This document shows positions 40,877 through 49,850 of a DNA stretch of 64,000 bases, one piece after another. The position numbers were made by a program, and so were the translations under genes. The DNA comes from Sedimentimonas flavescens (GTDB lineage Bacteria > Pseudomonadota > Alphaproteobacteria > Rhodobacterales > Rhodobacteraceae). Position 1 is the stretch's first letter, and the number at the start of each line of letters is the position of its first letter. Under the pieces are notes generated by a model. The model ran no database searches and had not been told where the DNA came from. It worked only from the letters and a program-made list of their open reading frames with translations. Where the stretch lies: the NCBI RefSeq assembly GCF_019264375.1, contig NZ_JAHVAI010000008.1, positions 1 to 64,000 of the forward strand, given 5' to 3'.

Positions 40877-41893
40877 TTACCGCGAATGCGCGGAGATGCC
40901 CGCGCGGGCTTTCTCAAGAAGCGCCTGACCGTCGATGCCCTGCGCTGAAATCTCGGCAACCCAGGCGTCGATCGCGGGCGCGGCGGCAGCCTCCCATACC
41001 GGTGTCTCGACTGCGGGAATGGTGACGATCGCATTGCCGAGCTTTTCGGCCACCGCGCGCGAGGGGACATCCTCGGCCTGTTGCAGCTTGCCCGCCTGAG
41101 CCGAGAATGCCGCGCCCGAGGCCGAGTCGATTGCGGCTTTCAGATCATCGGGCAGACCTTCGTAGGCGTCCCTGTTCATCGCCAGAATGAAGGTCGCGGT
41201 ATAGATCGATGGCCCGGCAAACTCGGTATGGTTATGCACGATCTCGCCGACCTTGAGCGAGGCTGAGACCTCCCAGGGCAGGAGCGCCCCGTCAATCGTG
41301 CCTTTCGACAGGGCCTCGGGCACGGCCGGAACCGGCATTCCAACGGCGGTCGCGCCCAACTGTTCCAGCAGTTTCGTTGTCACACGCGACGGACCGCGCA
41401 GCTTCAACCCGGCCAGATCCTCAACCTTCGCGACGGGTTTGCTGGCGTGAATCACCCCCGGCCCATGGACCCAGGCGCCCAACAGGTGCAGATCGGCGAA
41501 GTCGGTCGCCACCATATCCGACTGAGCGAGATCCCAGAAAGCGGCAGACGCGGCCTCGGCATCGGCGACCATGAAGGGCAGTTCGAACACCTCGGTGCGC
41601 GGGAAGCGGCCCGGCGTGTAGCCCGGCAGCGTCCAGATGATGTCCACCACACCATCGACCACCTGATCGACCAGATCGCCCGGTTTTCCGCCAAGCTGCA
41701 TCGCCGGATAGTGCTGCACCTCGATCCGTCCGCCCGAGGCCGCCTCGACCGAATCGATCCACGGGTTGAGGATTTGCGCGGGCACGAAGCTTGTTTCGGG
41801 CAGGAACTGGTGCAGACGCAGGGTAACCTCCTGCGCGGCCAACGGGCCAGCAAGCCCAAGGCAAAGGGCGGCAAGCGTAAGGGTACGGATCAT
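40877..41893 (-). CDS. dctP: TRAP transporter solute-binding protein (DctP)
   Basis: 338 residues with a Sec signal peptide (cleavage after PLAA). DctP/7KD-type binding protein: LRLHQFLPETSFVPAQ, the helix VDQVVDGVVDIIWTLPGYTPGRFP, and the carboxylate-binding Arg in GLKLRGPSRVTTKLLEQLGA; VPEALSKGTIDGALLPWE is the usual selectivity helix. This predicts an organic acid ligand. ATG 41893 with AGGAGGAG upstream. It is divergent from the ABC transporter operon, with 338 bases between them. Confidence 0.9.
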   Translation of the reverse strand: MIRTLTLAALCLGLAGPLAAQEVTLRLHQFLPETSFVPAQILNPWIDSVEAASGGRIEVQHYPAMQLGGKPGDLVDQVVDGVVDIIWTLPGYTPGRFPRTEVFELPFMVADAEAASAAFWDLAQSDMVATDFADLHLLGAWVHGPGVIHASKPVAKVEDLAGLKLRGPSRVTTKLLEQLGATAVGMPVPAVPEALSKGTIDGALLPWEVSASLKVGEIVHNHTEFAGPSIYTATFILAMNRDAYEGLPDDLKAAIDSASGAAFSAQAGKLQQAEDVPSRAVAEKLGNAIVTIPAVETPVWEAAAAPAIDAWVAEISAQGIDGQALLEKARAGISAHSR

Positions 41894-42231
41894 GGCGGCT
41901 CCTCCTGTCCGGGTCAGTTTATTGCGGCCCGTCCCCGGCCTGTCCAGTGCCAGCCGCGACACCCGGGCCGCGCGGCGCGACACGCCCGCCGTCGCGCGAG
42001 CGGTTCGCCCCATGGCGAAGCATCGCGGATAGCGCTCAAAATTTCAGCAATCATGACAGGGAAGTAACGGAAATGTTGCAAGCCACGCGTTTTCAAGCAA
42101 GTCTTTCCCAGTCGGTCAAAGTTTGACGACCAATGAGCGCCCGCGTCGCAAGACTGTCACAGAAGGCGCCTAGCTGCTAGTCGGCGCCCATTCCGGGCCC
42201 GAGAGATCCGATTGACGGGGAGAGATCCGAA
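41894..42231. promoter_or_regulatory. divergent regulatory region with operator-like palindrome
   Basis: 338 bases between the TRAP operon and the ABC transporter operon. The best element is GTCAAA-G-TTTGAC (42115-42127), a perfect 6-1-6 palindrome about 105 bases before the ABC binding-protein start. An imperfect repeat GGCGCC..GGCGCC flanks 42165-42190. GGGGAGAGATCC provides the ribosome site at 42218-42229. No promoter boxes assigned with confidence and no gene seen. Confidence 0.4.
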
Positions 42232-43335
42232 ATGACGACGAAACCGATGCACTGGCTGGTAGGCGCCGCTGCGCTTCTGGCATCGACCGCTCTGGTCCAT
42301 GCCGAGGACATGGCCGCGCTCGAAGCCGCCGCCAAGGCGGAAGGCATGCTGACCACGATCGCACTGCCGCACAGCTGGTGCGGCTACGGCGACGTGATCG
42401 CCGGCTTCAAGGCCAAGTATCCTGAAATCAGCGTGAATGAGCTGAACCCGGATGCGGGTTCGGCGGACGAGCTTGAGGCGATCCGCGCCAACAAGGGCAA
42501 CACCGGCCCGCAGGCGCCCGACGTGATCGACGTGGGCCTGGCTTTCGGCCCGCAGTCGAAGGAAGAAGGGCTGATCCAGCCCTACAAGGTCTCGACCTGG
42601 GACGAGATCCCGGACAGCGCGAAAGACCCGGATGGCTACTGGTATGCCGACTACTACGGCGTGATGTCGTTCATGGTGAACAAGGACCTCGTGGACAACA
42701 CCCCCACCGACTGGGCCGACCTGCTCAAGCCGGAATACGCGGGCCAGGTGGCGCTTGCAGGCGATCCGCGCGCCTCGAACCAGGCGATTCTTGCGGTGCT
42801 GGCGGCTGGCATGGCCAATGGCGGCGCGGCCGGCAAGGAAGCCGGCGAGAAGGGTCTTGAGTACTTCAAGGCGATGAACGAGGCGGGCAACTTCGTCCCG
42901 GTCATCGGCAAGGCCGGCACGCTCGCGCAGGGCGCGACCCCGATCGTGGTGATGTGGGACTATAACGCCCTTGCCGCGCGCGACACCCTTGCGGGTAACC
43001 CGCCGGTGGACGTCGTCGTGCCGAAAACCGGCGTTCTCGCCGGCGTCTATGTTCAGGCGATCTCGGCCCACGCGCCCCATCCGAACGCCGCCAAGCTGTG
43101 GATGGAGTACCTCTATTCGGACGAAGGCCAGAACCTCTGGCTCAAGGGCTACTGCCACCCGGCGCGCTTCAACGCGATGGCCGCCGCCGGCAAGATCCCG
43201 CAAGAGCTGATGGACGCCCTGCCCCCGGCCGAATCCTATGAGGCCGCCTACTTCCCGACCATCGAGGAGCAAGGCACCAACAAGGAAGCCGTCGTGGGCG
43301 GCTGGGATGCCGTCGTCGGCGCCAACGTTCAGTAA
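42232..43335 (+). CDS. ABC transporter substrate-binding protein (spermidine/putrescine-iron-phosphonate superfamily)
   Basis: 367 residues with a Sec signal peptide (cleavage near LVHA). Type II periplasmic protein of the PotD/FutA/PhnS superfamily: LPHSWCGYGDVIAGFKAKYP, YADYYGVMSFMVNKDLV, ADLLKPEYAGQVALAGDPRAS, and VYVQAISAHAPHPNAAKLWM. Such proteins carry polyamines, ferric iron or aminoethylphosphonate, and the sequence alone does not choose. An iron role would need clustered Tyr ligands, which are not obvious. Downstream catabolic genes suggest an amine or related organic ligand. A strong hairpin separates it from the permeases, usual when the binding protein is made in excess. Confidence 0.85.
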   Translation: MTTKPMHWLVGAAALLASTALVHAEDMAALEAAAKAEGMLTTIALPHSWCGYGDVIAGFKAKYPEISVNELNPDAGSADELEAIRANKGNTGPQAPDVIDVGLAFGPQSKEEGLIQPYKVSTWDEIPDSAKDPDGYWYADYYGVMSFMVNKDLVDNTPTDWADLLKPEYAGQVALAGDPRASNQAILAVLAAGMANGGAAGKEAGEKGLEYFKAMNEAGNFVPVIGKAGTLAQGATPIVVMWDYNALAARDTLAGNPPVDVVVPKTGVLAGVYVQAISAHAPHPNAAKLWMEYLYSDEGQNLWLKGYCHPARFNAMAAAGKIPQELMDALPPAESYEAAYFPTIEEQGTNKEAVVGGWDAVVGANVQ

Positions 43336-43357
43336 ACGCGATCTATCGTGCCAGACT

Positions 43358-43385
43358 GCCGCCTCCGGTTTCCACCGGGGGCGGC
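43358..43385 (+). other. intercistronic hairpin after the ABC binding-protein gene
   Basis: GCCGCCTCCGGT (43358-43369) and ACCGGGGGCGGC (43374-43385) form a 12-base-pair stem with one G-U pair and a TTCC loop. It starts 22 bases after the stop and lacks a U-run, so it likely protects the binding-protein mRNA or partly stops transcription before the permease genes. Confidence 0.65.
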
Positions 43386-43424
43386 TCCTGCGCCCCTTGG
43401 GGCCAAGAAACGAGCGGAGAAAGC

Positions 43425-44300
43425 GTGAGCGAGACGCAATTGCCCCCACCGCGCCGGCGGATCAATCTGAACTGGCTGGGCCTTGTGCCCTTCGCGCTGT
43501 TCGTCGGATTGTTCCTGATCGCGCCGACGATGAAGATCGTGATCGGCGCCTTCCAGCGCGCCGACGGTTCTTTCACCTTCGAGAATATCGCGGGTCTCTT
43601 CACCCCCTCGATCATCGCGAGCTACTGGATCTCGATCAAGATCTCGGTCGCCTCGTCGGCGATCGGTTGCCTTGTCGGCTTCCTGATGGCGGCGGCGATG
43701 GTGCTGGGCGGGCTGCCCAACACGATCCGCTCGCCGCTGATGACGTTTTCGGGCGTCGCCTCGAACTTCGCGGGCGTGCCGCTGGCTTTTGCCTTCCTCG
43801 CCACGCTCGGGCCGCTTGGCCTCGTGACGATGTTCCTCAAGACGCAGTTCGGGATCAACCTGCGCGCCATGGGGTTCAACATCCTCAGCTTCTGGGGCCT
43901 GACGATCACCTATCTGTTCTTCCAGATCCCGCTGATGATCCTGATCATCACCCCCGCGCTTGACGGGCTGAAGCGCGAATGGCGCGAGGCCGCCTCGTGC
44001 CTTGGCGCGACGGGCACGCAATACTGGCGCATGGTCGCGCTGCCGATCCTGTTCCCGACGATCCTGGGCACCTTCGCGCTCCTGTTCGCCAATGCCTTCG
44101 GCGCCGTCGCCACCGCCATCGCACTGACCGGTTCCAGCCTGAACATCGTACCGATCATGCTGTTCGCGCAGATCCGCGGCGACGTTCTGGGCAACCCGCA
44201 TCTGGGCTATGCCATGGCCTTCGGCATGATCCTCGTGACCGGCATCGCCAACGTGATCTACATCTGGCTGCGGATGCGCTCCGAGAGGTGGCTGAAATGA
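43425..44300 (+). CDS. ABC transporter permease 1
   Basis: 291 residues with about six membrane helices in the PotB/PhnU-type permease pattern. The coupling (EAA) loop WREAASCLGATGTQYWRMVALPILFPTI is intact and would contact the ATPase. It starts at GTG 43425 (GGAGAA upstream) and overlaps the next gene by four bases. Acts with permease 2 as a heterodimer. Confidence 0.9.
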   Translation: MSETQLPPPRRRINLNWLGLVPFALFVGLFLIAPTMKIVIGAFQRADGSFTFENIAGLFTPSIIASYWISIKISVASSAIGCLVGFLMAAAMVLGGLPNTIRSPLMTFSGVASNFAGVPLAFAFLATLGPLGLVTMFLKTQFGINLRAMGFNILSFWGLTITYLFFQIPLMILIITPALDGLKREWREAASCLGATGTQYWRMVALPILFPTILGTFALLFANAFGAVATAIALTGSSLNIVPIMLFAQIRGDVLGNPHLGYAMAFGMILVTGIANVIYIWLRMRSERWLK

Positions 44301-45079
44301 AGAAAGCCGCCGCCTGGGCCATCCTCTTTCTCGGAATTACCTATTTCGTCCTGCCGCTGATCGGCATGGTCGAGTTCTCGCTGTCGATGCGCCGGGGGGT
44401 CTATTCCTTCGACGCTTACGCCAAGGTACTGGCCGATCCGCAATTCCGCCAGACCTTCTCCTATTCGGTGTTCATGGCGCTGCTGACCATCGTCTTCGGC
44501 ATGTTCCTTGTTGTTCCCACGGCTTTCTGGGTGCGCCTCAAGATGCCGCGCATGCGCCCGGTGGTCGAGTTCGTGACCCTGCTGCCGCTGGTAATCCCGG
44601 CGATCGTCGTGGTCTTCGGCTATATCCGGCTGTTCAACACCTCCAGCTGGCTGCCGCTGACCGGCACCACTTTCGGCACCAACATGCTTCTGATGTTCGG
44701 CTACGCGACGCTCTCGCTGCCCTACATGTATCGCGCCGTGGACACCGGCCTGCGCACCATCGATGTCGCAACGCTGACCGAGGCCGCCCAGTCCCTTGGC
44801 GCGGGCTGGTTCACGGTGCTCGCACGCGTGATCCTGCCCAACGTGCTGGTCGCGGTGCTCTCGGGCGCGTTTGTCACCTTCGCCATTGTCATGGGCGAAT
44901 TCACCATGGCCGCGCTGCTGAACCGCCCCGCCTTCGGCCCCTATCTTCAGCTGATGGGCGCCAACAAGGCCTATGAGCCCTTCGCTCTGGCGACCATCGC
45001 CTTCGTGATCACCTGGGCCTGCATGGGCCTGATCCAACTTGTCACCCGCTTCTCGAAACATACCAAGGCTGCCCGATGA
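44297..45079 (+). CDS. ABC transporter permease 2
   Basis: 260 residues with six hydrophobic helices (PotC/PhnV type). The EAA loop is LTEAAQSLGAGWFTVLARVILPNVL. ATG 44297 overlaps the permease 1 stop (ATGA) and its own stop overlaps the ATPase start, so all three are coupled. A longer open frame from 43979 is a shadow of permease 1. Confidence 0.9.
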   Translation: MKKAAAWAILFLGITYFVLPLIGMVEFSLSMRRGVYSFDAYAKVLADPQFRQTFSYSVFMALLTIVFGMFLVVPTAFWVRLKMPRMRPVVEFVTLLPLVIPAIVVVFGYIRLFNTSSWLPLTGTTFGTNMLLMFGYATLSLPYMYRAVDTGLRTIDVATLTEAAQSLGAGWFTVLARVILPNVLVAVLSGAFVTFAIVMGEFTMAALLNRPAFGPYLQLMGANKAYEPFALATIAFVITWACMGLIQLVTRFSKHTKAAR

Positions 45080-46122
45080 GCTTTCTGACCATCTCCCATC
45101 TGGAAAAGAGCTTCGGCCCGAACCGCGTGGTGAAAGACTTCAATCTCACCGTCGATCAGGGTGAGTTCATCTCGCTCCTCGGCCCCTCCGGCTGCGGCAA
45201 GACCACGGTCCTGCGCATGGTCGCGGGGTTCGAGTCCCCCTCGGCCGGCCAGATCACCATCGATGGCGCCGACGTCGTCCGCCTCCGCCCCAACCAGCGC
45301 AACATCGGCATGGTGTTCCAGGCCTATGCGCTGTTTCCCAACCTGACGGTCGCGCAAAACGTGGGCTTCGGCCTCAAGGTCAAGGGCGCGCCCACCAAGG
45401 AGATCGCGGCGCGGGTCGAGGAGATGCTCTCCCTCATCGGTCTGTCCGAACTCGGAAACCGCTACCCGTTCCAGCTTTCGGGCGGGCAGCAACAGCGCGT
45501 GGCACTCGCCCGTGCACTGGCACCCAAACCGCAGGTGCTGCTCCTCGACGAGCCGCTCTCGGCACTTGACGCCAAGGTTCGCGTCAGCCTGCGCAACGAG
45601 ATCCGCACCATCCAGCGTGAGCTAGGCATCACTACGATCTTCGTCACCCACGATCAGGAAGAGGCGCTCTCGATGTCCGACCGCGTGGTCGTGATGCACC
45701 AGGGCATCGCCGATCAGGTCGGCACCCCGTTCGAGATCTACAATCGCCCCGCCACCCGCTTCGTCGCGGGCTTCGTCGGCACGCTGAACACGCTCGAGGC
45801 GAAGGTACTCGACCCGGCCACCGGACGCGTCGATGTGGCGGGAACCGAGATCTTGCTGCATCGCGCCCTGACCGGCAGCAACGCGACCCTCGGCCTGCGG
45901 CCCGAGATGGTAAGCTTGGGACAAGGCGCACATGACACGGGCCTGCAAGGCACGATCACCGATGTCGACTTCCTCGGCTCGGTGATCCGGCTGCGTGCCG
46001 ATGTCGGTGGCCAAAGCATCGCCTTCGACACGTTCAACACCACGCAAAGCTCCCCCCCGCGCATCGGCGAAAAGGTCGTGCTCGGGCTGAACGCCACCGA
46101 CCTGCTGGTGATCGGAGACTGA
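45076..46122 (+). CDS. ABC transporter ATP-binding protein (PotA-like)
   Basis: 348 residues. Walker A GPSGCGKTT near residue 37, Q-loop VFQAYALFPNLTV, signature LSGGQQQR, Walker B VLLLDEPLSALD and H-loop FVTHDQEEA all intact. The C-terminal 110 residues form the regulatory TOBE domain (ATLGLRPEM, then ITDVDFLGSVIRL). It powers the importer encoded by the three preceding genes. The operon ends at a repeat-type hairpin shared with the convergent regulator gene. Confidence 0.93.
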   Translation: MSFLTISHLEKSFGPNRVVKDFNLTVDQGEFISLLGPSGCGKTTVLRMVAGFESPSAGQITIDGADVVRLRPNQRNIGMVFQAYALFPNLTVAQNVGFGLKVKGAPTKEIAARVEEMLSLIGLSELGNRYPFQLSGGQQQRVALARALAPKPQVLLLDEPLSALDAKVRVSLRNEIRTIQRELGITTIFVTHDQEEALSMSDRVVVMHQGIADQVGTPFEIYNRPATRFVAGFVGTLNTLEAKVLDPATGRVDVAGTEILLHRALTGSNATLGLRPEMVSLGQGAHDTGLQGTITDVDFLGSVIRLRADVGGQSIAFDTFNTTQSSPPRIGEKVVLGLNATDLLVIGD

Positions 46123-46130
46123 TCCGCCCT

Positions 46131-46192
46131 TTCTTCTTGGCCAAAATACCTCGGGGGTGAGGGCCATCTGGCCCGAGGGGGCAGCGCCCCCT
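46131..46192. repeat. Rhodobacteraceae-type intergenic repeat ending in a GC hairpin
   Basis: The segment reads TTCTTGGCCAAAATACCTC, a GGGGGTGAGGGCC stretch, then AGGGGGC-AGC-GCCCCCT (46176-46192, 7-base-pair stem). From general knowledge of Rhodobacteraceae genomes, near-copies of this string end many genes there, working as REP-like terminators. Only one copy was noticed in this window. It lies between the converging ABC ATPase and RpiR genes and abuts the RpiR stop. Confidence 0.55.
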
Positions 46193-47084
46193 ACCCCTTG
46201 CGCCCCCGGAAGAAGCGCGCCCTTGCGTAAAGCTCCTCAAGCCGCTTCATCCGTGCGGCCGTCTGCTCCCAGGTCAGCGATTGCACCGCCGCCATCAGGG
46301 TCTCGACCAGAACCTGGATCGCCACCGTCGAATCCCAGGCCGAGGGCACCTCGACCTGCGCCGACAGCCGATAGCGCGCATGGCTCGCGGCAGGGCTGAC
46401 CCAGGGATCGGTGATCAGCACCACCTCGGCCCCCTGCTCGGCCGCCATCTCGACCAGTTGCAGCACGTTGTTCTCGTAGCGGCGAATGTCGAAGGCCAGC
46501 AGCACATCGCCGCGACGCATCTCGATCAACGCGGGCGGCCAGGCGTTCGACACCGGCGCAAGCAGCTCCACCTCCGGCCGGATCACCTTCATATGGGTCA
46601 CGAAATACTCGGCCATCGCCATGGTGATCCGCCCACCCGTGGCAAAGACCTTGCGCTCGGGGTCCGCCAGAAGGCGCGCGATCGCGTCGAACTCGGCATG
46701 GTCGATCTGCTTGAGCGTCGCTTGCAGATTGCTCAGCACGGCATCGGCGAAACGGTTGAGGATATGCGCCTCGGGTGCGGTCTCGGCCCAACGGTCATGC
46801 TTGGCCAGCGGGCTTTCCAGCCGCGCCTCCAACTCCTCCTTCACGGCGGCCTGCAAGCCGGGATAGCCGCCGAACCCCATCTTCTGGGCTAGGCGAACGA
46901 CCGTTGGCGAGCTCACCTCGGCGGCCTTGGCTAGTTGGGTCACCGACCCAAGCAGCGCCACCGGATAGTGGCGCAGGATATGGCTCACCAGTTGCTTCTC
47001 GGCGCGGGTCATCGCCTCGATCCCGCCGCGCAGCTGCTCTTCGATGGTTTGCGTCACTGCCGCCAAATTGGGCATTCCCCCCAT
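46191..47084 (-). CDS. RpiR/MurR-family transcriptional regulator
   Basis: 297 residues. N-terminal RpiR helix-turn-helix (about 20-80: LTRAEKQLV-like MTRAEKQLVSHILRHYPV, VTQLAKAAEVSSPTVVRLAQK) and a C-terminal SIS sugar-isomerase-fold domain (VFATGGRITMAMAEYFVTHM, then GAEVVLITDPWVSP). RpiR proteins usually sense phosphosugars, but relatives regulate amine and other catabolic genes. Start ATG 47084 or 47075, undecided. It lies between the ABC operon and the divergent gamma-glutamyl operon, so it is the likely regulator of one or both. Confidence 0.88.
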   Translation of the reverse strand: MGGMPNLAAVTQTIEEQLRGGIEAMTRAEKQLVSHILRHYPVALLGSVTQLAKAAEVSSPTVVRLAQKMGFGGYPGLQAAVKEELEARLESPLAKHDRWAETAPEAHILNRFADAVLSNLQATLKQIDHAEFDAIARLLADPERKVFATGGRITMAMAEYFVTHMKVIRPEVELLAPVSNAWPPALIEMRRGDVLLAFDIRRYENNVLQLVEMAAEQGAEVVLITDPWVSPAASHARYRLSAQVEVPSAWDSTVAIQVLVETLMAAVQSLTWEQTAARMKRLEELYARARFFRGRKG

Positions 47085-47204
47085 GATGGGCCGACTCGGC
47101 CTTAGAACAGATTGTAACAGAAATTCTATTTTTGAAATGATGTTGACAGAACCGGTCTGCGCGAGAGAGCCTGACCAAAAGATAAAAAGAGAATCGACGG
47201 GAAA

Positions 47205-47969
47205 ATGACCGATCAGATTGCGGAAATCGCCGTATCTGTCGAAGGGCCGGATACCCCCGGCCGCTTCGTGGTGGTGTGCGAACATGCGTCCAACGCCTTC
47301 CCGGCGCCCTGGGGCGATCTCGGGCTGAGCGCTGCGCAGCGCGAGGCCCATATCGCCTGGGATCCGGGCGCGCTTGGGCTGGCGCGGGGTCTGGCGGCGC
47401 GGCTGAACGCGGCTCTCGTGCATGCCAACAGCTCGCGCCTGATCTATGATCTCAACCGCCCCCCGCATTCGGCAGGCGCGATGCCCGCGCGCTCCGAGAT
47501 CCACGACATTCCCGGCAATCGCAACATCACCCCGCAAGAGCGCCTGACGCGGACCGAGGCGCTTTATCTGCCCTTCCACGCCACGCTGCGCGCTCAGATC
47601 GCGCGCAAACTGGCCTTGGGGCACGCGCCGGTGATGGTCACCGTGCACAGCTTCACCCCCGTCTTCAACGGCAAGGCCCGTGCCGTCGAACTGGGCGTGA
47701 TCCATGACGCCGACCCCGCGCTTGCCGTGGCCTTCCATGCCGAGGCCCGCGCCGCGACCCAGATGGATGCCCGCCTGAACGAGCCCTACTCGGCCGCCGA
47801 CGAGGTCACCCACACCCTTGCCCTGCAAGCGACGCCTCTTGGCATCCCCAACGTCATGATAGAGTTGCGCAACGACCTGATCGCCACGCCCGCCCAGCAA
47901 GACACGATGGCCGAGCGCCTCGCCCCGCTGCTGCTCGCGGCCGTCGCCAAGATCGAGGAGGCGCGCTAA
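47205..47969 (+). CDS. N-formylglutamate amidohydrolase-family protein
   Basis: 254 residues. Family marks: VVVCEHASNAFP (metal ligands), HIAWDPGALGLARGLA, SSRLIYDLNRPP, and MVTVHSFTPVFNGKARAVELGVI. Classical members (HutG) release formate from N-formylglutamate in histidine breakdown, but no hut gene is here. As first gene of an operon with a glutamine-synthetase-like ligase, it may instead cleave an N-acyl- or gamma-glutamyl product. A perfect TTGACA (47143-47148) lies upstream as a possible -35 box. Divergent from the RpiR regulator. Confidence 0.82.
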   Translation: MTDQIAEIAVSVEGPDTPGRFVVVCEHASNAFPAPWGDLGLSAAQREAHIAWDPGALGLARGLAARLNAALVHANSSRLIYDLNRPPHSAGAMPARSEIHDIPGNRNITPQERLTRTEALYLPFHATLRAQIARKLALGHAPVMVTVHSFTPVFNGKARAVELGVIHDADPALAVAFHAEARAATQMDARLNEPYSAADEVTHTLALQATPLGIPNVMIELRNDLIATPAQQDTMAERLAPLLLAAVAKIEEAR

Positions 47970-48475
47970 TGCCCGGCTGGTGTCACGCCTATGTTCGCTT
48001 TGTCGAAGGCATGAACCGCCGCGTGGGGCGCTTCGCCATGTATCTGCTCTATGTGATAATGGCGATCTTGCTGTGGTCCTCGGTGACCAAGATCATGCAT
48101 GTGCCCGCGCTCTGGACGCTTGAGATGGCCCAGTTCACTCTGGTCGCCTATTACATGCTCGGCGCGCCCTACTCGTTTCAGCTCGGCACGAACGTGCGCA
48201 TGGACCTGTTCTATTCCCGCTTCACCACCAAGGGGCAGGCGATGTGGGACGTGTTCACCGTCTTCGTCCTGATGTTCTACCTTGGCGTGATGCTTTGGGG
48301 GGCGTTTGACTCGACCGTCTATTCCTTCTCGGTGAATGAGCGTAACCCGACCGCCTGGCGCCCGCCGCTCTGGCCGATCAAATCCATCATCACGATCAGC
48401 TTCGCGCTGATGCTGTTGCAGGCCGGGGTCCATCTGATCCGCGACATAGCGACCGTCCGCGGGGAGAAAATCTGA
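47969..48475 (+). CDS. dctQ: TRAP transporter small permease (second system)
   Basis: 168 residues, four hydrophobic helices. The LWTLEMAQFTLVAYYMLGAPYSFQLGTNVRMDLFYSRF region (wild-type DctQ core with NVRMD) is typical of the mannitol/2-oxo-acid TRAP group. ATG 47969 overlaps the preceding stop by one base (TAATG) and its stop overlaps dctM. Confidence 0.88.
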   Translation: MPGWCHAYVRFVEGMNRRVGRFAMYLLYVIMAILLWSSVTKIMHVPALWTLEMAQFTLVAYYMLGAPYSFQLGTNVRMDLFYSRFTTKGQAMWDVFTVFVLMFYLGVMLWGAFDSTVYSFSVNERNPTAWRPPLWPIKSIITISFALMLLQAGVHLIRDIATVRGEKI

Positions 48476-49800
48476 TGGATCACAACACGATCGCCCTTCT
48501 GATGTTCTCGACCATGCTGCTGATGATGCTCACCGGGCAGCGGGTTTTCGGCGCCATCGGCTTTGTCGCCGTAGCCGCCGCGCTGATGCTCTGGGGGCCG
48601 GGCGGGACGGACATGGGCTTTTCGGCGGTCATGAAGCTGATGAAGTGGACGCCACTGCTGACGCTGCCGATGTTCGTTTTCATGGGCTATGTGATGTCGG
48701 AAAGCCGTCTGGCCGATGACCTCTACCGGATGTTCCACGTCTGGTTCGGCCCGGTGCCGGGCGGCCTTGCCATCGGGACAATCCTATTGATGGTGATGAT
48801 CTCGGTGATGAACGGTCTCTCGGTCGCGGGCATGGCCATCGGCGCCACCATCGCGCTGCCCGAACTGATGCGGCGCGGCTATGACAAGCTGATGATATCG
48901 GGCGTGATCCAGGCCGGGTCGAGCCTTGGCATCCTGATTCCGCCCTCGGTCGTGCTGGTGCTGTTCTCGCTGATCGCGCGTCAGCCGGTGTCGAACCTGT
49001 GGCTGGCGGGCGCGGTGCCGGGCCTGTTGATGGCGACGCTCTTCATCCTCTACATTCTGATCCGCACCAAGCTGAACCCGGCCCTCGCCCCGCCGATGTC
49101 GGAGGAAGAACTTGCCTCGGTCAGTCGCGCCGAGAAGTTCCGCCTGCTGCGCGCCGGGCTGCTGCCGGTCTTCATCTTCGTCGCGATGATGGTGCCCTTC
49201 CTCAATGGCTGGGCCAGCCTGACCGAGGCCTCGGTCATCGGCGCGCTGGCAGCCGTGCTGGCCGCCATCGTCAAACGCCGTTTCACCCGCGAGGTATTCG
49301 AGACCGCGACGCGCCAGACGCTGGCGATCACCGTGATGTTCATGCTGATCATCACCGCCGCGCTGTCTTTCGGCGCCGTGTTCGACGGGCTTGGCGCGGG
49401 TCGCGCGATCAACAACTTCTTCCTCAACAGCCTGGGGCTCGAACCCTGGCAGATCCTGGTGCTGATGCAGGTCAGCTTCCTCGTGATGGGGATGTTTCTC
49501 GACGACACCGCCATGCTGGTCATCGTGGCGCCCGTCTATGTCAGCCTTGCCAAGACCCTGGGCTTCGATCTGATCTGGTATGGCGTGCTTTACACGATCA
49601 CCTGTCAGATTGCCTATCTCACGCCGCCCTTCGGGTATAATCTGTTCCTGATGAAAGCGATGGCACCGCCCGAGTTCACGCTGCCCGTCATCTACCGCTC
49701 GGTCGCGCCTTTCGTGCTGTTGATGCTGCTGACACTGATCCTCGTGATGATCTTCCCCGAACTTGCGCTCTGGCTGCCGCGCGAGGTTCTGGGCCGCTGA
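48475..49800 (+). CDS. dctM: TRAP transporter large permease (second system)
   Basis: 441 residues with about 12 membrane helices. Signatures include LTLPMFVFMGYVMSESRLAD, GSSLGILIPPSVVLVLFSLI, LVMGMFLDDTAMLVIVAP and ITCQIAYLTPPFGYNLFLMK. It belongs to the same group as its DctQ partner and is only distantly similar to the DctM at 39.0-40.3 kb. The length and ends are normal. Confidence 0.92.
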   Translation: MDHNTIALLMFSTMLLMMLTGQRVFGAIGFVAVAAALMLWGPGGTDMGFSAVMKLMKWTPLLTLPMFVFMGYVMSESRLADDLYRMFHVWFGPVPGGLAIGTILLMVMISVMNGLSVAGMAIGATIALPELMRRGYDKLMISGVIQAGSSLGILIPPSVVLVLFSLIARQPVSNLWLAGAVPGLLMATLFILYILIRTKLNPALAPPMSEEELASVSRAEKFRLLRAGLLPVFIFVAMMVPFLNGWASLTEASVIGALAAVLAAIVKRRFTREVFETATRQTLAITVMFMLIITAALSFGAVFDGLGAGRAINNFFLNSLGLEPWQILVLMQVSFLVMGMFLDDTAMLVIVAPVYVSLAKTLGFDLIWYGVLYTITCQIAYLTPPFGYNLFLMKAMAPPEFTLPVIYRSVAPFVLLMLLTLILVMIFPELALWLPREVLGR

Positions 49801-49813
49801 TGATAACGAACGA

Positions 49814-49826
49814 CCCCGAAACGGGG
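49814..49826 (+). other. small intercistronic hairpin before the TRAP binding-protein gene
   Basis: CCCCG-AAA-CGGGG, a 5-base-pair stem with a 3-base loop, 13 bases past the dctM stop and upstream of the AGGAGAGAG ribosome site of dctP. It may stabilise the downstream mRNA, whose product is needed in excess. Confidence 0.4.
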
Positions 49827-49850
49827 CGCTGAACCAACAAGGAGAGAGAA

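Noticed and set aside
42031-42170. Pho box upstream of the ABC importer, which would support a phosphonate substrate
   Set aside because: Single CTGTCAC- and ATGACAG-like halves occur at different places and orientations, not as spaced direct repeats.
42232-43335. Assignment of the ABC binding protein as ferric-iron specific (FutA/FbpA)
   Set aside because: Fold similarity fits, but the paired C-terminal tyrosine ligands were not evident and the neighbouring genes are for organic nitrogen or carbon compounds.
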